Below are positions 35,057-43,987 of a stretch of 53,111 bases of DNA, piece after piece. Origin of the DNA: JAJRWS01 sp039831705. Lineage in GTDB: Bacteria > Planctomycetota > Planctomycetia > Pirellulales > Lacipirellulaceae. A program made the translations under genes and the position numbers. The DNA is taken from contig JBDOMT010000342.1 in the NCBI GenBank assembly GCA_039831705.1, positions 1 to 53,111 on the forward strand, in the 5' to 3' direction. Every line of letters begins with the position of its first letter. Position 1 is the stretch's first letter. A model generated the notes under the pieces. It ran no database searches, was not told the DNA's origin, and saw only the letters and a list, made by a program, of their open reading frames with translations.

Positions 35057-36544
35057 ATGAATTCCCTATTCAGCGATCACCTTCTCACTTGCATTATTGC
35101 CGTTCCTTTTCTGGGCATGTCGGTCTTGGCACTCGTTCGCAACGAGATTTGGATTAGGCGAATTGCACTCACCTGTACGCTGCTGGATTTCGGGCTGTTT
35201 GCGATGCTATGGTCCGGCTTTGATTCTGACAAACTGGGCATGCAGTTCGTGGAGCGTATGCAGTGGATGCCAACTTTCAACATTCAGTATGCGGTAGGAG
35301 TCGATGGAATCAGCATTCTCCTGGTGCTTCTCACAATCCTTCTCTCTCCCCTATGCATTCTCTGTTCCTGGAATTCCGTGAAGACAAACGTGCGGGCTTT
35401 TATGATTCTGATCCTACTGGTCGAAGGCGCCATGATTGTCGTCTTTACGGCCCTGGATCTTTTCCTCTTCTTCATGATGTGGGAAGTCACGATGATTCCC
35501 ATGTATTTCTTGATCATACTCTGGGGAGGCCCCGGCCGAATTGCCGCGGGACTGAAATTCATCCTCTATAGTTTGACGGGAAGCCTTCTTCTTCTCGTGG
35601 GGATACTGGCATTGCACGTCGAGGGAGGACATACGTTTGACATTATCGAGTTATCCGGGCAGACCTACTCATCCACGGCGCAGTGGTGGATGTTCCTGGC
35701 GTTCTTTCTAGCGTTTGCCATCAAATTGCCGATGCTCCCATTTCACACGTGGCTGCCAGATGCCCATGCCGAAGCCCCAACGGCTGGCAGTGTTATGCTG
35801 GCGGGGGTCCTTTTGAAGATGGGCGGGTATGGGTTCTTACGGTTTTGTCTGCCAATGTTTCCGGAAGCTTCAGCAACCTTTGCTCCCTTTATTCTATGGC
35901 TGTCGGTCCTGGCCATCTTGTACGGCGGCTTTATGGCCCTGGCCCAGGATGACCTCAAGAAGCTCGTAGCCTATTCTTCAATTTCGCACATGGGATTTGT
36001 CACACTCGGTATTTTTGCCTTCAATCGCCAGGGGATCCAAGGTGCGATTCTGCAAATGTTTAATCACGGAATTGTTACCGGGGCGATGTTCCTGGCTGTA
36101 GGCCAGTTATATGATCGAACTCACAGTCGATTGATCGGAGAGTACGGCGGGCTGTACAAGCAGATGCCACGGTTTGTCGCCCTGTTTTGTCTTTTTTCGG
36201 TTGCATCATTTGGTCTGCCGGGTACGAGCAGTTTTATTGGCGAATTTCTAGTACTTCTTGGTACCTCAGAGAAGAGTTTCGTGATGGTATTACTCGCCAT
36301 GGGAGGAATCGTGCTAGCTGCGTCTTACATGCTCTGGATGCTGCAACGTGTGGCGTTAGGACAAGCTGCGACGCGTGCCGCCTCCCTTCTTCCTGACCTT
36401 ACTATGCGCGAAGCAGCGACTTTAGTGCCACTGGCCTTGGTAATCTTTTGGGTTGGGGTCTACCCAGGACCCCTTATGGAAATGATGGACACCTGCGTAG
36501 CCAAGCTCGTGGAGCTGATGAACAAGGGCCTTCCGATCAAGTAG
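35057..36544 (+). CDS. NuoM-like subunit
   Basis: The 495-residue protein shows the NuoM pattern: VDGISILLVLLTILLSPLCI, FMMWEVTMIPMYFLIILWGG (Glu of helix 5), AIKLPMLPFHTWLPDAHAEA (Lys, His) and LAQDDLKKLVAYSSISHMGF. The number of membrane segments fits 14. The ATG at 35057 is preferred; the frame is open from 35003 but would overlap the NuoL-like gene. It ends the operon. With MrpD and the NuoL-like subunit it gives three antiporter-like subunits in one locus. Confidence 0.92.
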   Translation: MNSLFSDHLLTCIIAVPFLGMSVLALVRNEIWIRRIALTCTLLDFGLFAMLWSGFDSDKLGMQFVERMQWMPTFNIQYAVGVDGISILLVLLTILLSPLCILCSWNSVKTNVRAFMILILLVEGAMIVVFTALDLFLFFMMWEVTMIPMYFLIILWGGPGRIAAGLKFILYSLTGSLLLLVGILALHVEGGHTFDIIELSGQTYSSTAQWWMFLAFFLAFAIKLPMLPFHTWLPDAHAEAPTAGSVMLAGVLLKMGGYGFLRFCLPMFPEASATFAPFILWLSVLAILYGGFMALAQDDLKKLVAYSSISHMGFVTLGIFAFNRQGIQGAILQMFNHGIVTGAMFLAVGQLYDRTHSRLIGEYGGLYKQMPRFVALFCLFSVASFGLPGTSSFIGEFLVLLGTSEKSFVMVLLAMGGIVLAASYMLWMLQRVALGQAATRAASLLPDLTMREAATLVPLALVIFWVGVYPGPLMEMMDTCVAKLVELMNKGLPIK

Positions 36545-36835
36545 AGGATTCTTTTTTGATTGACGAGGGGAGTTGGCAAGGTGCATTTCGTGCGTTCGGC
36601 GTGTCGGGTCAACGTGAGTTTGGGCAAAATCGCAAATGCCGGAAGTGTCGAACCGATGGAAGCTTACCGTTCATTCGCCTGTTGCAGTCCAGTTTGCGCG
36701 AACCAATTGCGGCGACCGCCTGTCCTATACCTCCCGTGAAAGATCTTTCAGAAGTCGAAATCTTCAGAATAAATCCATCTGGGAGGAGGTGTATCTTGTG
36801 GTACGATATCAACGAAGAACTGTCCTTTCGAGCCA
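36545..36835. other. Short gene-free gap with leftover frames
   Basis: Several short frames cross here but none has a recognisable product. GGGAGGAGG at 36781-36789 precedes a GTG-started 13-codon frame that ends in the start of the SEC-C gene, which could be a leader peptide. I cannot support more. Confidence 0.3.
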
Positions 36836-37003
36836 ATGAGCAAGCGTCGGCGGGGCTATCCGTCTGAAACGAAGGTCAAAGTTGGCGTTCGAGTCGTCCG
36901 CGGCGGCAAGCTGCTCGTGGAAAAGCTCGGACGTAGTGACCTATGCCCATGCGGCAACGGCCTGCGATTCAAACGATGTTGCCTCAAGTCGGGCCGCTTT
37001 TGA
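36836..37003 (+). CDS. Small SEC-C motif protein, 55 residues
   Basis: The product starts MSKRRRGYPSETKVKVGVRV and ends in GRSDLCPCGNGLRFKRCCLK, a SEC-C zinc-binding motif (C37, C39, C48, C49). SEC-C motifs bind zinc and are found at the end of SecA and in many small proteins. Here it is nearly the whole protein. Its function alone is unknown. Its start overlaps the stop of a tiny upstream frame. Confidence 0.7.
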   Translation: MSKRRRGYPSETKVKVGVRVVRGGKLLVEKLGRSDLCPCGNGLRFKRCCLKSGRF

Positions 37004-37132
37004 CGGCGTCAATCGCGACCACTACTTTTAGGGACAAATGACAAATTTCAACATGAGGGCCTTCGTCTTCGGGCGATGGCCCTCATTTGCTATATTGGGT
37101 CTTCATTTTCATTAACTTTCTTCCGTAACATT

Positions 37133-38602
37133 ATGCTACTAACCATTTCCACTAACCACGAACCGGCCACCGACCTCGGTTACTTGCTCCATAAGCACCC
37201 AAACCGTTGCCAGAGTTTCGATTTGAGCTTTGGCAAGGCCCATGTGTTTTATCCCGAGGCGAGTGCCGAGCGATATGTTGCGTGCTTGCTGCTCGACGTT
37301 GACCCGGACGGCTTGGTTCGCGGCAAGGGCAATTGGAAAAGTGGTCCGCTCGACCAATACGTCAACGACCGGCCCTATGTGGCGTCGTCACTGATGAGTG
37401 TTGCCATCTCGCAAGTGTTCGGCTCGGCACTCTCCGGCAGGTCGAAAGAACGGGCCGAACTCGTCGACACTGAGATTCCGCTCTCCGCTCGCATTGACGT
37501 GCTGCCGGTACGTGGCGGCGAGGAATTGCTGAAGCGGATATTCGCGCCGCTGGGCTACACGGTGACAGCAACGCAGCACCCGCTCGATGAACAATTCCCT
37601 GAATGGGGCGAGGGGCACTTTTTTTCTGTTGAGCTTGAACAAACGACAACCGTCGCGAAGTTGTTGCAGCATCTGTATGTGTTGATACCGGTCTTCGACG
37701 GGCGGAAGCACTACTACATTGGGCCGGACGAAGTCGAAAAACTGCTTGCCAAGGGCGAGTCATGGCTTTCGGACCATCCCGAACGGGCTTTCATTACGCG
37801 GCGATATTTGGCGAAGAAGCAGAGCCTTGTTCGCCAGGCATTAGCTCGTCTCATTAAAGAAGAGAGCATCGAAGAGGAAGACGTTGAGACGAACGACGAT
37901 GATGCGACACCCGAGACCGCTCCATCCGAACGAGTGCAACGCGAGCTGAGCCTGCACGAGCAGCGGCTGGGAGCGGTGCTCGCCGCGATTCGGTCCTCCG
38001 GTGCCAAGCGGGTCGTTGACCTCGGTTGTGGTGAGGGCAAACTGCTCCGGGAGTTACTCGCCGACAATCAATTCACCGAAATACTCGGCATGGACGTTTC
38101 CGTCCGGTCACTCGAATATGCCCATCGGCGGCTTAAACTCGACCGCTTACCCGAACGGCAACGTGAGCGAATTCAACTCATTCACGGGTCACTCACGTAC
38201 CGCGACGAACGATTGGCGAACTTTGATGCCGCTGCGATTGTCGAAGTGATTGAGCATCTTGACCCAGCGAGACTCAAGTCGTTCGAGCGAGTCGTCTTTG
38301 AGCAAGCTCAACCCCGGACGGTCGTGCTCACAACGCCCAACCAAGAATACAACGTTATGTGGAAGTCACTTCCCGCTGGCGAAGTGCGGCACAGCGACCA
38401 CCGTTTCGAGTGGACGCTGGCCGAGTTCGAGGATTGGGCTAGTGGCGTCGCGAACCGATACGGATACTCCGTACGCTACCTGCCGGTTGGTCCGGAAGAA
38501 GCGGAGGTTGGGACTCCGTCACAGATGGCAGTGTTCAACTTGCAGCAAGAAGACGACAGAACTGACGCATTAAATCGACGCATTTCCACTGTAGTTCCAT
38601 AA
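37133..38602 (+). CDS. hen1: Hen1, 3'-terminal RNA ribose 2'-O-methyltransferase
   Basis: Bacterial Hen1 methylates the 2'-OH at an RNA break before Pnkp repairs it, which protects the RNA from being cut again. The 489-residue product has the Hen1 N-terminal domain (MLLTISTNHEPATDLGYLLH start; FGKAHVFYPEAS), an acidic linker around residues 245-260, and a methyltransferase domain with VVDLGCGEG (about 294) and the metal-site motif EVIEHLD (about 369), then GEVRHSDHRFEW (about 418). The ATG at 37133 is fixed by the conserved N-terminus. The usual partner, Pnkp, is missing: the next sequence is an amidase remnant. The base use is richer in G and C than in the following genes. Confidence 0.92.
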   Translation: MLLTISTNHEPATDLGYLLHKHPNRCQSFDLSFGKAHVFYPEASAERYVACLLLDVDPDGLVRGKGNWKSGPLDQYVNDRPYVASSLMSVAISQVFGSALSGRSKERAELVDTEIPLSARIDVLPVRGGEELLKRIFAPLGYTVTATQHPLDEQFPEWGEGHFFSVELEQTTTVAKLLQHLYVLIPVFDGRKHYYIGPDEVEKLLAKGESWLSDHPERAFITRRYLAKKQSLVRQALARLIKEESIEEEDVETNDDDATPETAPSERVQRELSLHEQRLGAVLAAIRSSGAKRVVDLGCGEGKLLRELLADNQFTEILGMDVSVRSLEYAHRRLKLDRLPERQRERIQLIHGSLTYRDERLANFDAAAIVEVIEHLDPARLKSFERVVFEQAQPRTVVLTTPNQEYNVMWKSLPAGEVRHSDHRFEWTLAEFEDWASGVANRYGYSVRYLPVGPEEAEVGTPSQMAVFNLQQEDDRTDALNRRISTVVP

Positions 38603-38666
38603 TTGCGGATAGAAGCACGCTCTCAATGCACCTTAGTGAGCAACTCAACATGAAGAGAAAGTCTGC

Positions 38667-39689
38667 ATGCCTAGTACTAACCCCGTGTTTGGGGAAACGC
38701 TGAATCCCTATGACACCACAAAAACTTGCGGGGGAAGCAGCGGAGGAGCGGCGGTTGCCTTGGCCTGCGGAATGTTGCCTATTGCCGATGGCAGCGATAC
38801 TGGCGGATCGTTGCGCAATCCGGCCGCTTTTTGCAACGTGGTAGGCCTTCGGACTTCTCCTGGCCGGGTTCCCATGTGGCCCAATGATACGGCTTGGTTT
38901 CCGATATCTGTTCAAGGTCCGATGGCGAGAACCGTTGGCGATACGGCTTTACTACTCAGTGCGATGGCCGGTCCCGATCCGCGTTCTCCCATCGCCATTA
39001 CCGAGTCGGGCGAACAATTTCGATGACCTTTAGAACGCAATTTTCGAAATATTCGAATCGCCTGGAGCGAAGATTTCGGCGAACTGCCGATTGATCCGCG
39101 AGTACGTGAAACAATGAACCGGCAACGGCATGTTTTTGAAGACATCGGCTGTGTGGTGGAAAATGATGAACCCGATTTTTCTGGCGCTGATGAAAGTTTC
39201 CACGTTTGGCGAGCCTGGAAATTCGAATTGAAATTTGCCGAATTATTGGAAGAGCATGCGGATAAAATCAAGGAGACAATTCGCTGGAACGCCGAACAGG
39301 GCCACCAACTGACCGGCCCACAAATCTCACGAGCTGAGCAAAAACGGACCGAACTGTACCACCGGGTGCGGCAGTTCATGGACTCATACGAGTTTATGGT
39401 TTTCCCGGTAACCCAAGTTCCTGCGTTCGATGTGAAACAGGCCTACATCGAAGAGATCGATGGCGTGAAAATGGAAACTTACATCGATTGGATGAAGTCC
39501 TACTATTACATCACCGCAACCGGCTTGCCGGCTATCAGCGTGCCCTGTGGATTCACTTCAGATGGATTACCTGTCGGACTACAAATCGTGGGACAGCATC
39601 AACAAAATTTCGCCGTGTTACAATTAGCTCACGCCTTCGAACAGGCAACCGGTTTCTGGAAGACGCGTCCCTCGTTCCTTTCAGAGTAA
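38667..39689 (+). pseudogene. Amidase-signature enzyme, 5'-truncated with an in-frame TGA
   Basis: The remnant begins inside the family at NPVFGETLNPYDTTKTCGGS and includes the Ser motif CGGSSGGAAVALACG and DGSDTGGSLRNPAAFCNVVG. The stop TGA at 39024-39026 follows GEQFR. The same frame then continues without a break as PLERNFRNIRIAWSEDFGEL and on through GLPAISVPCGFTSDGLPVGL to the end. So one base change explains the interruption. The first hundred or so residues, which hold the catalytic Lys, are missing, so the gene is dead in two ways. It is convergent with the catabolic operon and could once have served it. Confidence 0.85.
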
Positions 39690-39759
39690 ATGACGCTCTT
39701 CGAGAATGCCGCATCCGCGTGGATGACAAGCTCCATGAGTCGCTCCTGTTGTCCAGCTC

Positions 39760-40707
39760 CTATTGTTGCTCAATCCACTTTGGTAGCCGTTGGGCGTACT
39801 CTTTTGCTTGAGCAACAAAGTCGACTCCCACTTTTTCTTTCCAGGCGTTCAAAAGCTTTTGAAAAGTTTTGCCTGGCTTTCCGTCGCCAATCACCTGTCC
39901 TTCAAAGGAGACTCCATGGACAATGCAATAAGAGGAGGCAGTGCAAAATATCTCCTCTGCTTGCAAAGCTTCATAACGACCAAGATTTGTTTCATGAAGC
40001 GGGATTCTCAACTCGTTGGCAAGTTCCAGAACCATGCCGCGGCTAACTCCTAGAAGGATATTGCGAGGCTCTGGGGTGTAGATCTCGCCGTCGCGAACCA
40101 GAAAGATATTCCAGCCTGGCCCTTCGGCTAAAAAACCACCAGGATCCAAAAGAACCGGCCAGATCCCTTCTCCCATGCGGCGGGCTTGCATCTGCGCCAT
40201 CTGATAATGCAGCCGGCTGCGATTTTTTGCTTTGGGGTCGAGCAACTCCGCCGGAATGGTCCGTTGCGAAGGAATCGCAATGGAAACGCCGGTTTCATAA
40301 GTTGGCGCAAAGCCTCCCATGTGTGTGATCAGCGGCCAGCAATTGATGGAGATTGTTGGCGAAATGCCTTCGGGAAACGCCGTCTTGTAAATCTCCAGCG
40401 GCCCGCGAGAGACATCATGCATGATCCACCAATCCATGTCGTCCGCCTCAGTCGGTCGATTTTTATCCAACGTCTCCAGCGTCGTCTGTTCCATTTCATC
40501 AATCGTCAGGCCACAGTCAATTTCCATAATCCGCAGCGATCCGTAAAGCCGCTCAAGATGTTCACGAAGCCGAAATGGCTCGCCGTTGAAAGTTCGCGTC
40601 ATCTCAAACGCCATATCGCCAAACATCAACGCCGAATCAAAAATCGAGACGCGTGCTTCGCTTTCAGGAATGAATTCGCCATTGAAGTAAACGATTCACT
40701 TACTCAT
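39760..40707 (-). pseudogene. Class IV (branched-chain/D-amino-acid type) aminotransferase, nonsense at codon 4
   Basis: The ATG at 40707 overlaps the stop of the FAD oxidoreductase gene (ATGA), so this is the original start. The frame reads ATG AGT AAG TGA and then continues as IVYFNGEFIPESEARVSIFD, the normal N-terminus of the family. Downstream it is intact to the end (289 residues from a TTG at 40629), with KNRSRLHYQMAQ (the PLP Lys region) and LDPGGFLAEGPGWNIFLV. Unless translation restarts near 40626, which would lose the first beta strands, no working enzyme is made. PLP-dependent transamination was its job, presumably on the product or substrate of the operon. Confidence 0.75.
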
Positions 40708-42266
40708 GTTTTTCTCCGAAGAATTTTATTGGGTCGTATAATTGGGCTTTGTATCTCTGGCCATGAGTGACGTTTGGGGTCGATCAAACGACTGGGAGCA
40801 AAATATTCCGGCGGATAATCGTCCGTTTCAGCGTCCACTTGCAAAATTCGATTGCTTATACATCTCGCCGCGTTAAACGAAACCGCCGTGCCTGAACCGG
40901 CCATTCCGCCGATGACATATTGCCGCCGGTCATCCATCAGCCCCACAACAGGAAATTCGTCAGGAGTGTATCCGACCGCGCCGCTCCACTGATGTGTTAA
41001 ATGCAATTCGAAGCGGCCGAAAGCTCGCTTTATTTCGCCTAACAAATATTTGGTTAAAAAACGAGAGGGCTGAATGCGTCCGGCTTCTCGGTCAGGCACT
41101 CGTGTTGCATCCGAACCGATCATAAATCGATCGTCATGACGGCCGCAAAAGAACCACGATCCGCTGATGCCAATATGAGGCTTCACTTCTTTAGGGCCGC
41201 CAATTCCGCTAGCGGCTTGCGTTTGTGTAGGTTGAATGACGTCGTGCATCCGTCGATGTAATTGCGGCGTGTAAGATTCGGTGGCGTTGACCACGGATTG
41301 GGCCTCTACCACGCCTCGCGATGTGTGAATCAGATACCGCTGGCCGGCGTCTTCAACACGTTCGACCTTTGTGCGCGTAAAGAGTTCGACGCTTGGACTC
41401 TTCAGTGCGACTCCCAACAGCGACCAAACCCACTTGGCGGGGTGAAAGGAGGCGGCGGCGATCGAAAAGCCGGAGTTGCAACTCACTCGCATTCCTGTTT
41501 TTTCGAGAACTTCTTCCGGAGTGATGCTTGTCCAGTCGGTGTAACCCGAATCGAGCGCCATCTGAACCGACTCTTTCAAAGCGATTTGCCCTGCATCGTC
41601 AGCGGCTTGAACCCAGCCTTGCCGAGAATAGTCACAATCGAATCCTTCGGTCTGGATCGTCTGCTCAATCATATCGGCGTTTTTATAAGCGGAGTTGCAG
41701 TAAACCGCGGCAAACTGACGGGCTAATTGTTCCCGGTCCGGCTTTGTTAAATCACCTCGAACACGCTCCAGATAGAGCAACACTGTTTTATAGACGTAGG
41801 CGTAATAGCGGCCCATCACGACCAACCCTTCGTTGCGGCCCGAACTTCCGCTGGCGGGATCGTCCATCTCCAGCACGACCAAGGTTTGACCGGCTTGTGC
41901 CACTTTCGACCAGTGATAGGCCATCGCCGCGCCAGTGAATCCAGCGCCAATGACGACGGTGTTGACCTGCTGCGGCAGCTTCACCTGAGCATCTCCGCTC
42001 CAAGGGTGATTGGCCAAAGGATTCCCCTCAGCCAGCCAAATCGGTGTTGGCGAAACCGCTGGCGAAAATGTCATATCCCTCATGGCGTCTGGGATAACAG
42101 AAAAAACCTGATGCAAACTCCAGGCCAAAAAGCGAGACCAGCGGACAATCCAAGGCTGCCCTGCGAATTTTGCATTGACAAACGTCCGCGCCGCCCGAAA
42201 GTCGTGTCGCCGCAAGCCCGCAAATAATCCGAGAGCGATTGTCAGTCGGCGGAAAATAAAAAACAT
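40704..42266 (-). CDS. FAD-dependent amino-acid oxidase/dehydrogenase (DAO family)
   Basis: The 520-residue product has the FAD-binding motif VVIGAGFTGAAMAYH (about 104-118), GSSGRNEGLVV and, near the end, FPVVGLMDDRRQYVIGGMAG. An N-terminal extension of about 95 residues without the usual fold precedes the FAD motif. DAO-family enzymes oxidise secondary or D-amines. The ATG at 42266 is two bases from the SDR stop at 42268 and is preferred over an overlapping start at 42302. The neighbours suggest a pathway for an amino or keto acid. Confidence 0.82.
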   Translation of the reverse strand: MFFIFRRLTIALGLFAGLRRHDFRAARTFVNAKFAGQPWIVRWSRFLAWSLHQVFSVIPDAMRDMTFSPAVSPTPIWLAEGNPLANHPWSGDAQVKLPQQVNTVVIGAGFTGAAMAYHWSKVAQAGQTLVVLEMDDPASGSSGRNEGLVVMGRYYAYVYKTVLLYLERVRGDLTKPDREQLARQFAAVYCNSAYKNADMIEQTIQTEGFDCDYSRQGWVQAADDAGQIALKESVQMALDSGYTDWTSITPEEVLEKTGMRVSCNSGFSIAAASFHPAKWVWSLLGVALKSPSVELFTRTKVERVEDAGQRYLIHTSRGVVEAQSVVNATESYTPQLHRRMHDVIQPTQTQAASGIGGPKEVKPHIGISGSWFFCGRHDDRFMIGSDATRVPDREAGRIQPSRFLTKYLLGEIKRAFGRFELHLTHQWSGAVGYTPDEFPVVGLMDDRRQYVIGGMAGSGTAVSFNAARCISNRILQVDAETDDYPPEYFAPSRLIDPKRHSWPEIQSPIIRPNKILRRKT

Positions 42267-42267
42267 T

Positions 42268-43044
42268 TTACAACCCTTTTGCCAACCAGCCGCCGTCGAC
42301 ATAGAAATCTTGGCCAGTGATATACTGTGAGGCGTTCGAAGCTAAAAAGATAATCGCTCCAGCGAGATCGCCTGGCTCTCCCCAGCGACCGAGCAATGTG
42401 CGGCGAGTACGATCTTCGCGAAGCTGCGGATCATTCCAACTACCGGTCGACATATCGGTTTTGAAATAGCCCGGTCCAATATTATTAACCCGGATATTAA
42501 ACTTCCCCAGATCATAGGCCATTGATTTAGTTAGCTGTTTGAGGGCTCCCTTGGCGGCTATATAAGCTGGGTTATTTGGAAGTCCCAACTCAGCGGCAAT
42601 ACTTGTGATGTTGATAATCGAACCGCCGCCTTGATCTTTCATCATGCTGGCGAACTGTTTCGACAATTGAAACGGGGCATCGAGGTTGACGGCGAAGGTT
42701 TTTCGCCACGCTTCTTCGGGATAATCCAAAGCGTCGTGAGGCAGCGTTACTCCGGCGTTGTTCACCAAGATGTCGATCCGAGACTGTTCTTTGGCGATGG
42801 TCTCCGCCAAGTCCGCTGTTTGCGTTGCATCAGAAAGATCGCACTGAAAATAGCTCGCCGACAGCCCTTGCTCGGTAAAGGCATTAGTGGCCTGCTCAAG
42901 ACGCTGCTCGTTTGATCCGACGAGGATGACGCTCGCTCCGGCCCGCAGCAATCCTTCGGCCATCGCGAGGCCCAAGCCTCGCGAGGCGCCGGTGACGACG
43001 GCGACTTTCCCTTCGAGGGAGAACATTGTTTCCAGGTAATTCAT
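42268..43044 (-). CDS. SDR family oxidoreductase
   Basis: This classical short-chain dehydrogenase has 258 residues. It has TGASRGLG (18-25, cofactor binding), NNAG (95-98), and the catalytic S148, Y161 and K165 (YIAAK). The end, ITGQDFYVDGGWLAKG, is typical. The gluconate 5-dehydrogenase-like pattern suggests an NAD(P)-linked sugar-acid or hydroxy-acid oxidation. It lies 10 bases after the DapA-family gene, in one operon. Confidence 0.9.
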   Translation of the reverse strand: MNYLETMFSLEGKVAVVTGASRGLGLAMAEGLLRAGASVILVGSNEQRLEQATNAFTEQGLSASYFQCDLSDATQTADLAETIAKEQSRIDILVNNAGVTLPHDALDYPEEAWRKTFAVNLDAPFQLSKQFASMMKDQGGGSIINITSIAAELGLPNNPAYIAAKGALKQLTKSMAYDLGKFNIRVNNIGPGYFKTDMSTGSWNDPQLREDRTRRTLLGRWGEPGDLAGAIIFLASNASQYITGQDFYVDGGWLAKGL

Positions 43045-43054
43045 CCTTTGTCCC

Positions 43055-43987
43055 TTACTCTAGTTGCAGCATCTCTGCAAAGTTATCTTCATACCAGCGG
43101 CGAAGCGTCTCGACGTCCTCTTCGGCTGCACAAGGGTAAGGCCCGCGAGATCGCAGACTAGTTTTAAGAAAGCCGCCCGCCACGCCTCCCAAACGATCGA
43201 ACGCCGAATCGGTAAAGCCTTTGGCGCCGAACTCCTGATGAAGAAAATCAAACAGAGGTGCAATCTTTTCATTCCACTTTTGAACAGATTGCCAGTTTTC
43301 GCGTTCGACCGCGTCCCAAAGGTTCAAAACCAACTTCGGATTCCAATAGACCATCGAGCTACAACATCCACGAGCGCCTTTGGGGCCCAACGATTCCCAG
43401 AGGCTTTCCCCCACAAAGACATTCACAATTTCCGAAAGCGATTGACAGCCTTCTTCGGTTACGCCTACCGTTCCGGCGTTGGACTTGACCATTAAATAAC
43501 TGGGCACAACATCGTGGATCTCGCGATGTTGGTCGAGCGTAAGCGTTCGCTTTGCCCGCGTCGTTTCATAAATTGAAAGCGGCATGCCGCCGCAAGCGTC
43601 GCTGACTTCTTTGAAAAACGGGACGATCTCTGTTTCACCAATCTCCATCCAAAACGGCAAGGCGACCTGAATTGCATCCGCGCCGATTTCAGCGGCGAAC
43701 CGTGCGCGGCGAATAACGCCCAATGTGTACGTAGAAGAACAGCCGATCATCGCCGGTTTGTTGGCGTTTCGACATTCTTCCGCGGTCGCAAGAGCTACTG
43801 TCTGAAACTCGTCAAACTCCATGGCGTAAAACTCGCCGGTTGTCCCGCCACTATAAACACCGGGAACTCCAGCTTCGCAGCAACGTCGTATATCCGCCCG
43901 ATAGGTCGCTTCGTCGAACCGATCTTCGTCGGTCCAAGCGACCGGCAATCCCGCCCAGGGGCCTGTGAAAGTTTCTCGGGTCAACAT
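43055..43987 (-). CDS. DapA/NanA-family Schiff-base aldolase or synthase
   Basis: The 310-residue TIM-barrel protein has SGGTTGEF (47-53), the catalytic Tyr Y140 (SIYETT) and the Schiff-base Lys K168 (YLMVKSNAG). Members cleave or build 2-keto acids (DHDPS, sialic acid aldolase, KDG aldolase, hydroxyproline-pathway deaminase). The residues fit an active enzyme but not one substrate. It overlaps the amidohydrolase gene by seven bases, so the two are translated together. Confidence 0.88.
   Translation of the reverse strand: MLTRETFTGPWAGLPVAWTDEDRFDEATYRADIRRCCEAGVPGVYSGGTTGEFYAMEFDEFQTVALATAEECRNANKPAMIGCSSTYTLGVIRRARFAAEIGADAIQVALPFWMEIGETEIVPFFKEVSDACGGMPLSIYETTRAKRTLTLDQHREIHDVVPSYLMVKSNAGTVGVTEEGCQSLSEIVNVFVGESLWESLGPKGARGCCSSMVYWNPKLVLNLWDAVERENWQSVQKWNEKIAPLFDFLHQEFGAKGFTDSAFDRLGGVAGGFLKTSLRSRGPYPCAAEEDVETLRRWYEDNFAEMLQLE

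Noticed and set aside
38667..39689. Selenocysteine or other recoding at the in-frame TGA of the amidase
   Set aside because: No selenoprotein amidase is known to me, the gene also lacks its 5' part, and a CGA or CAA/CAG change explains the stop more simply.
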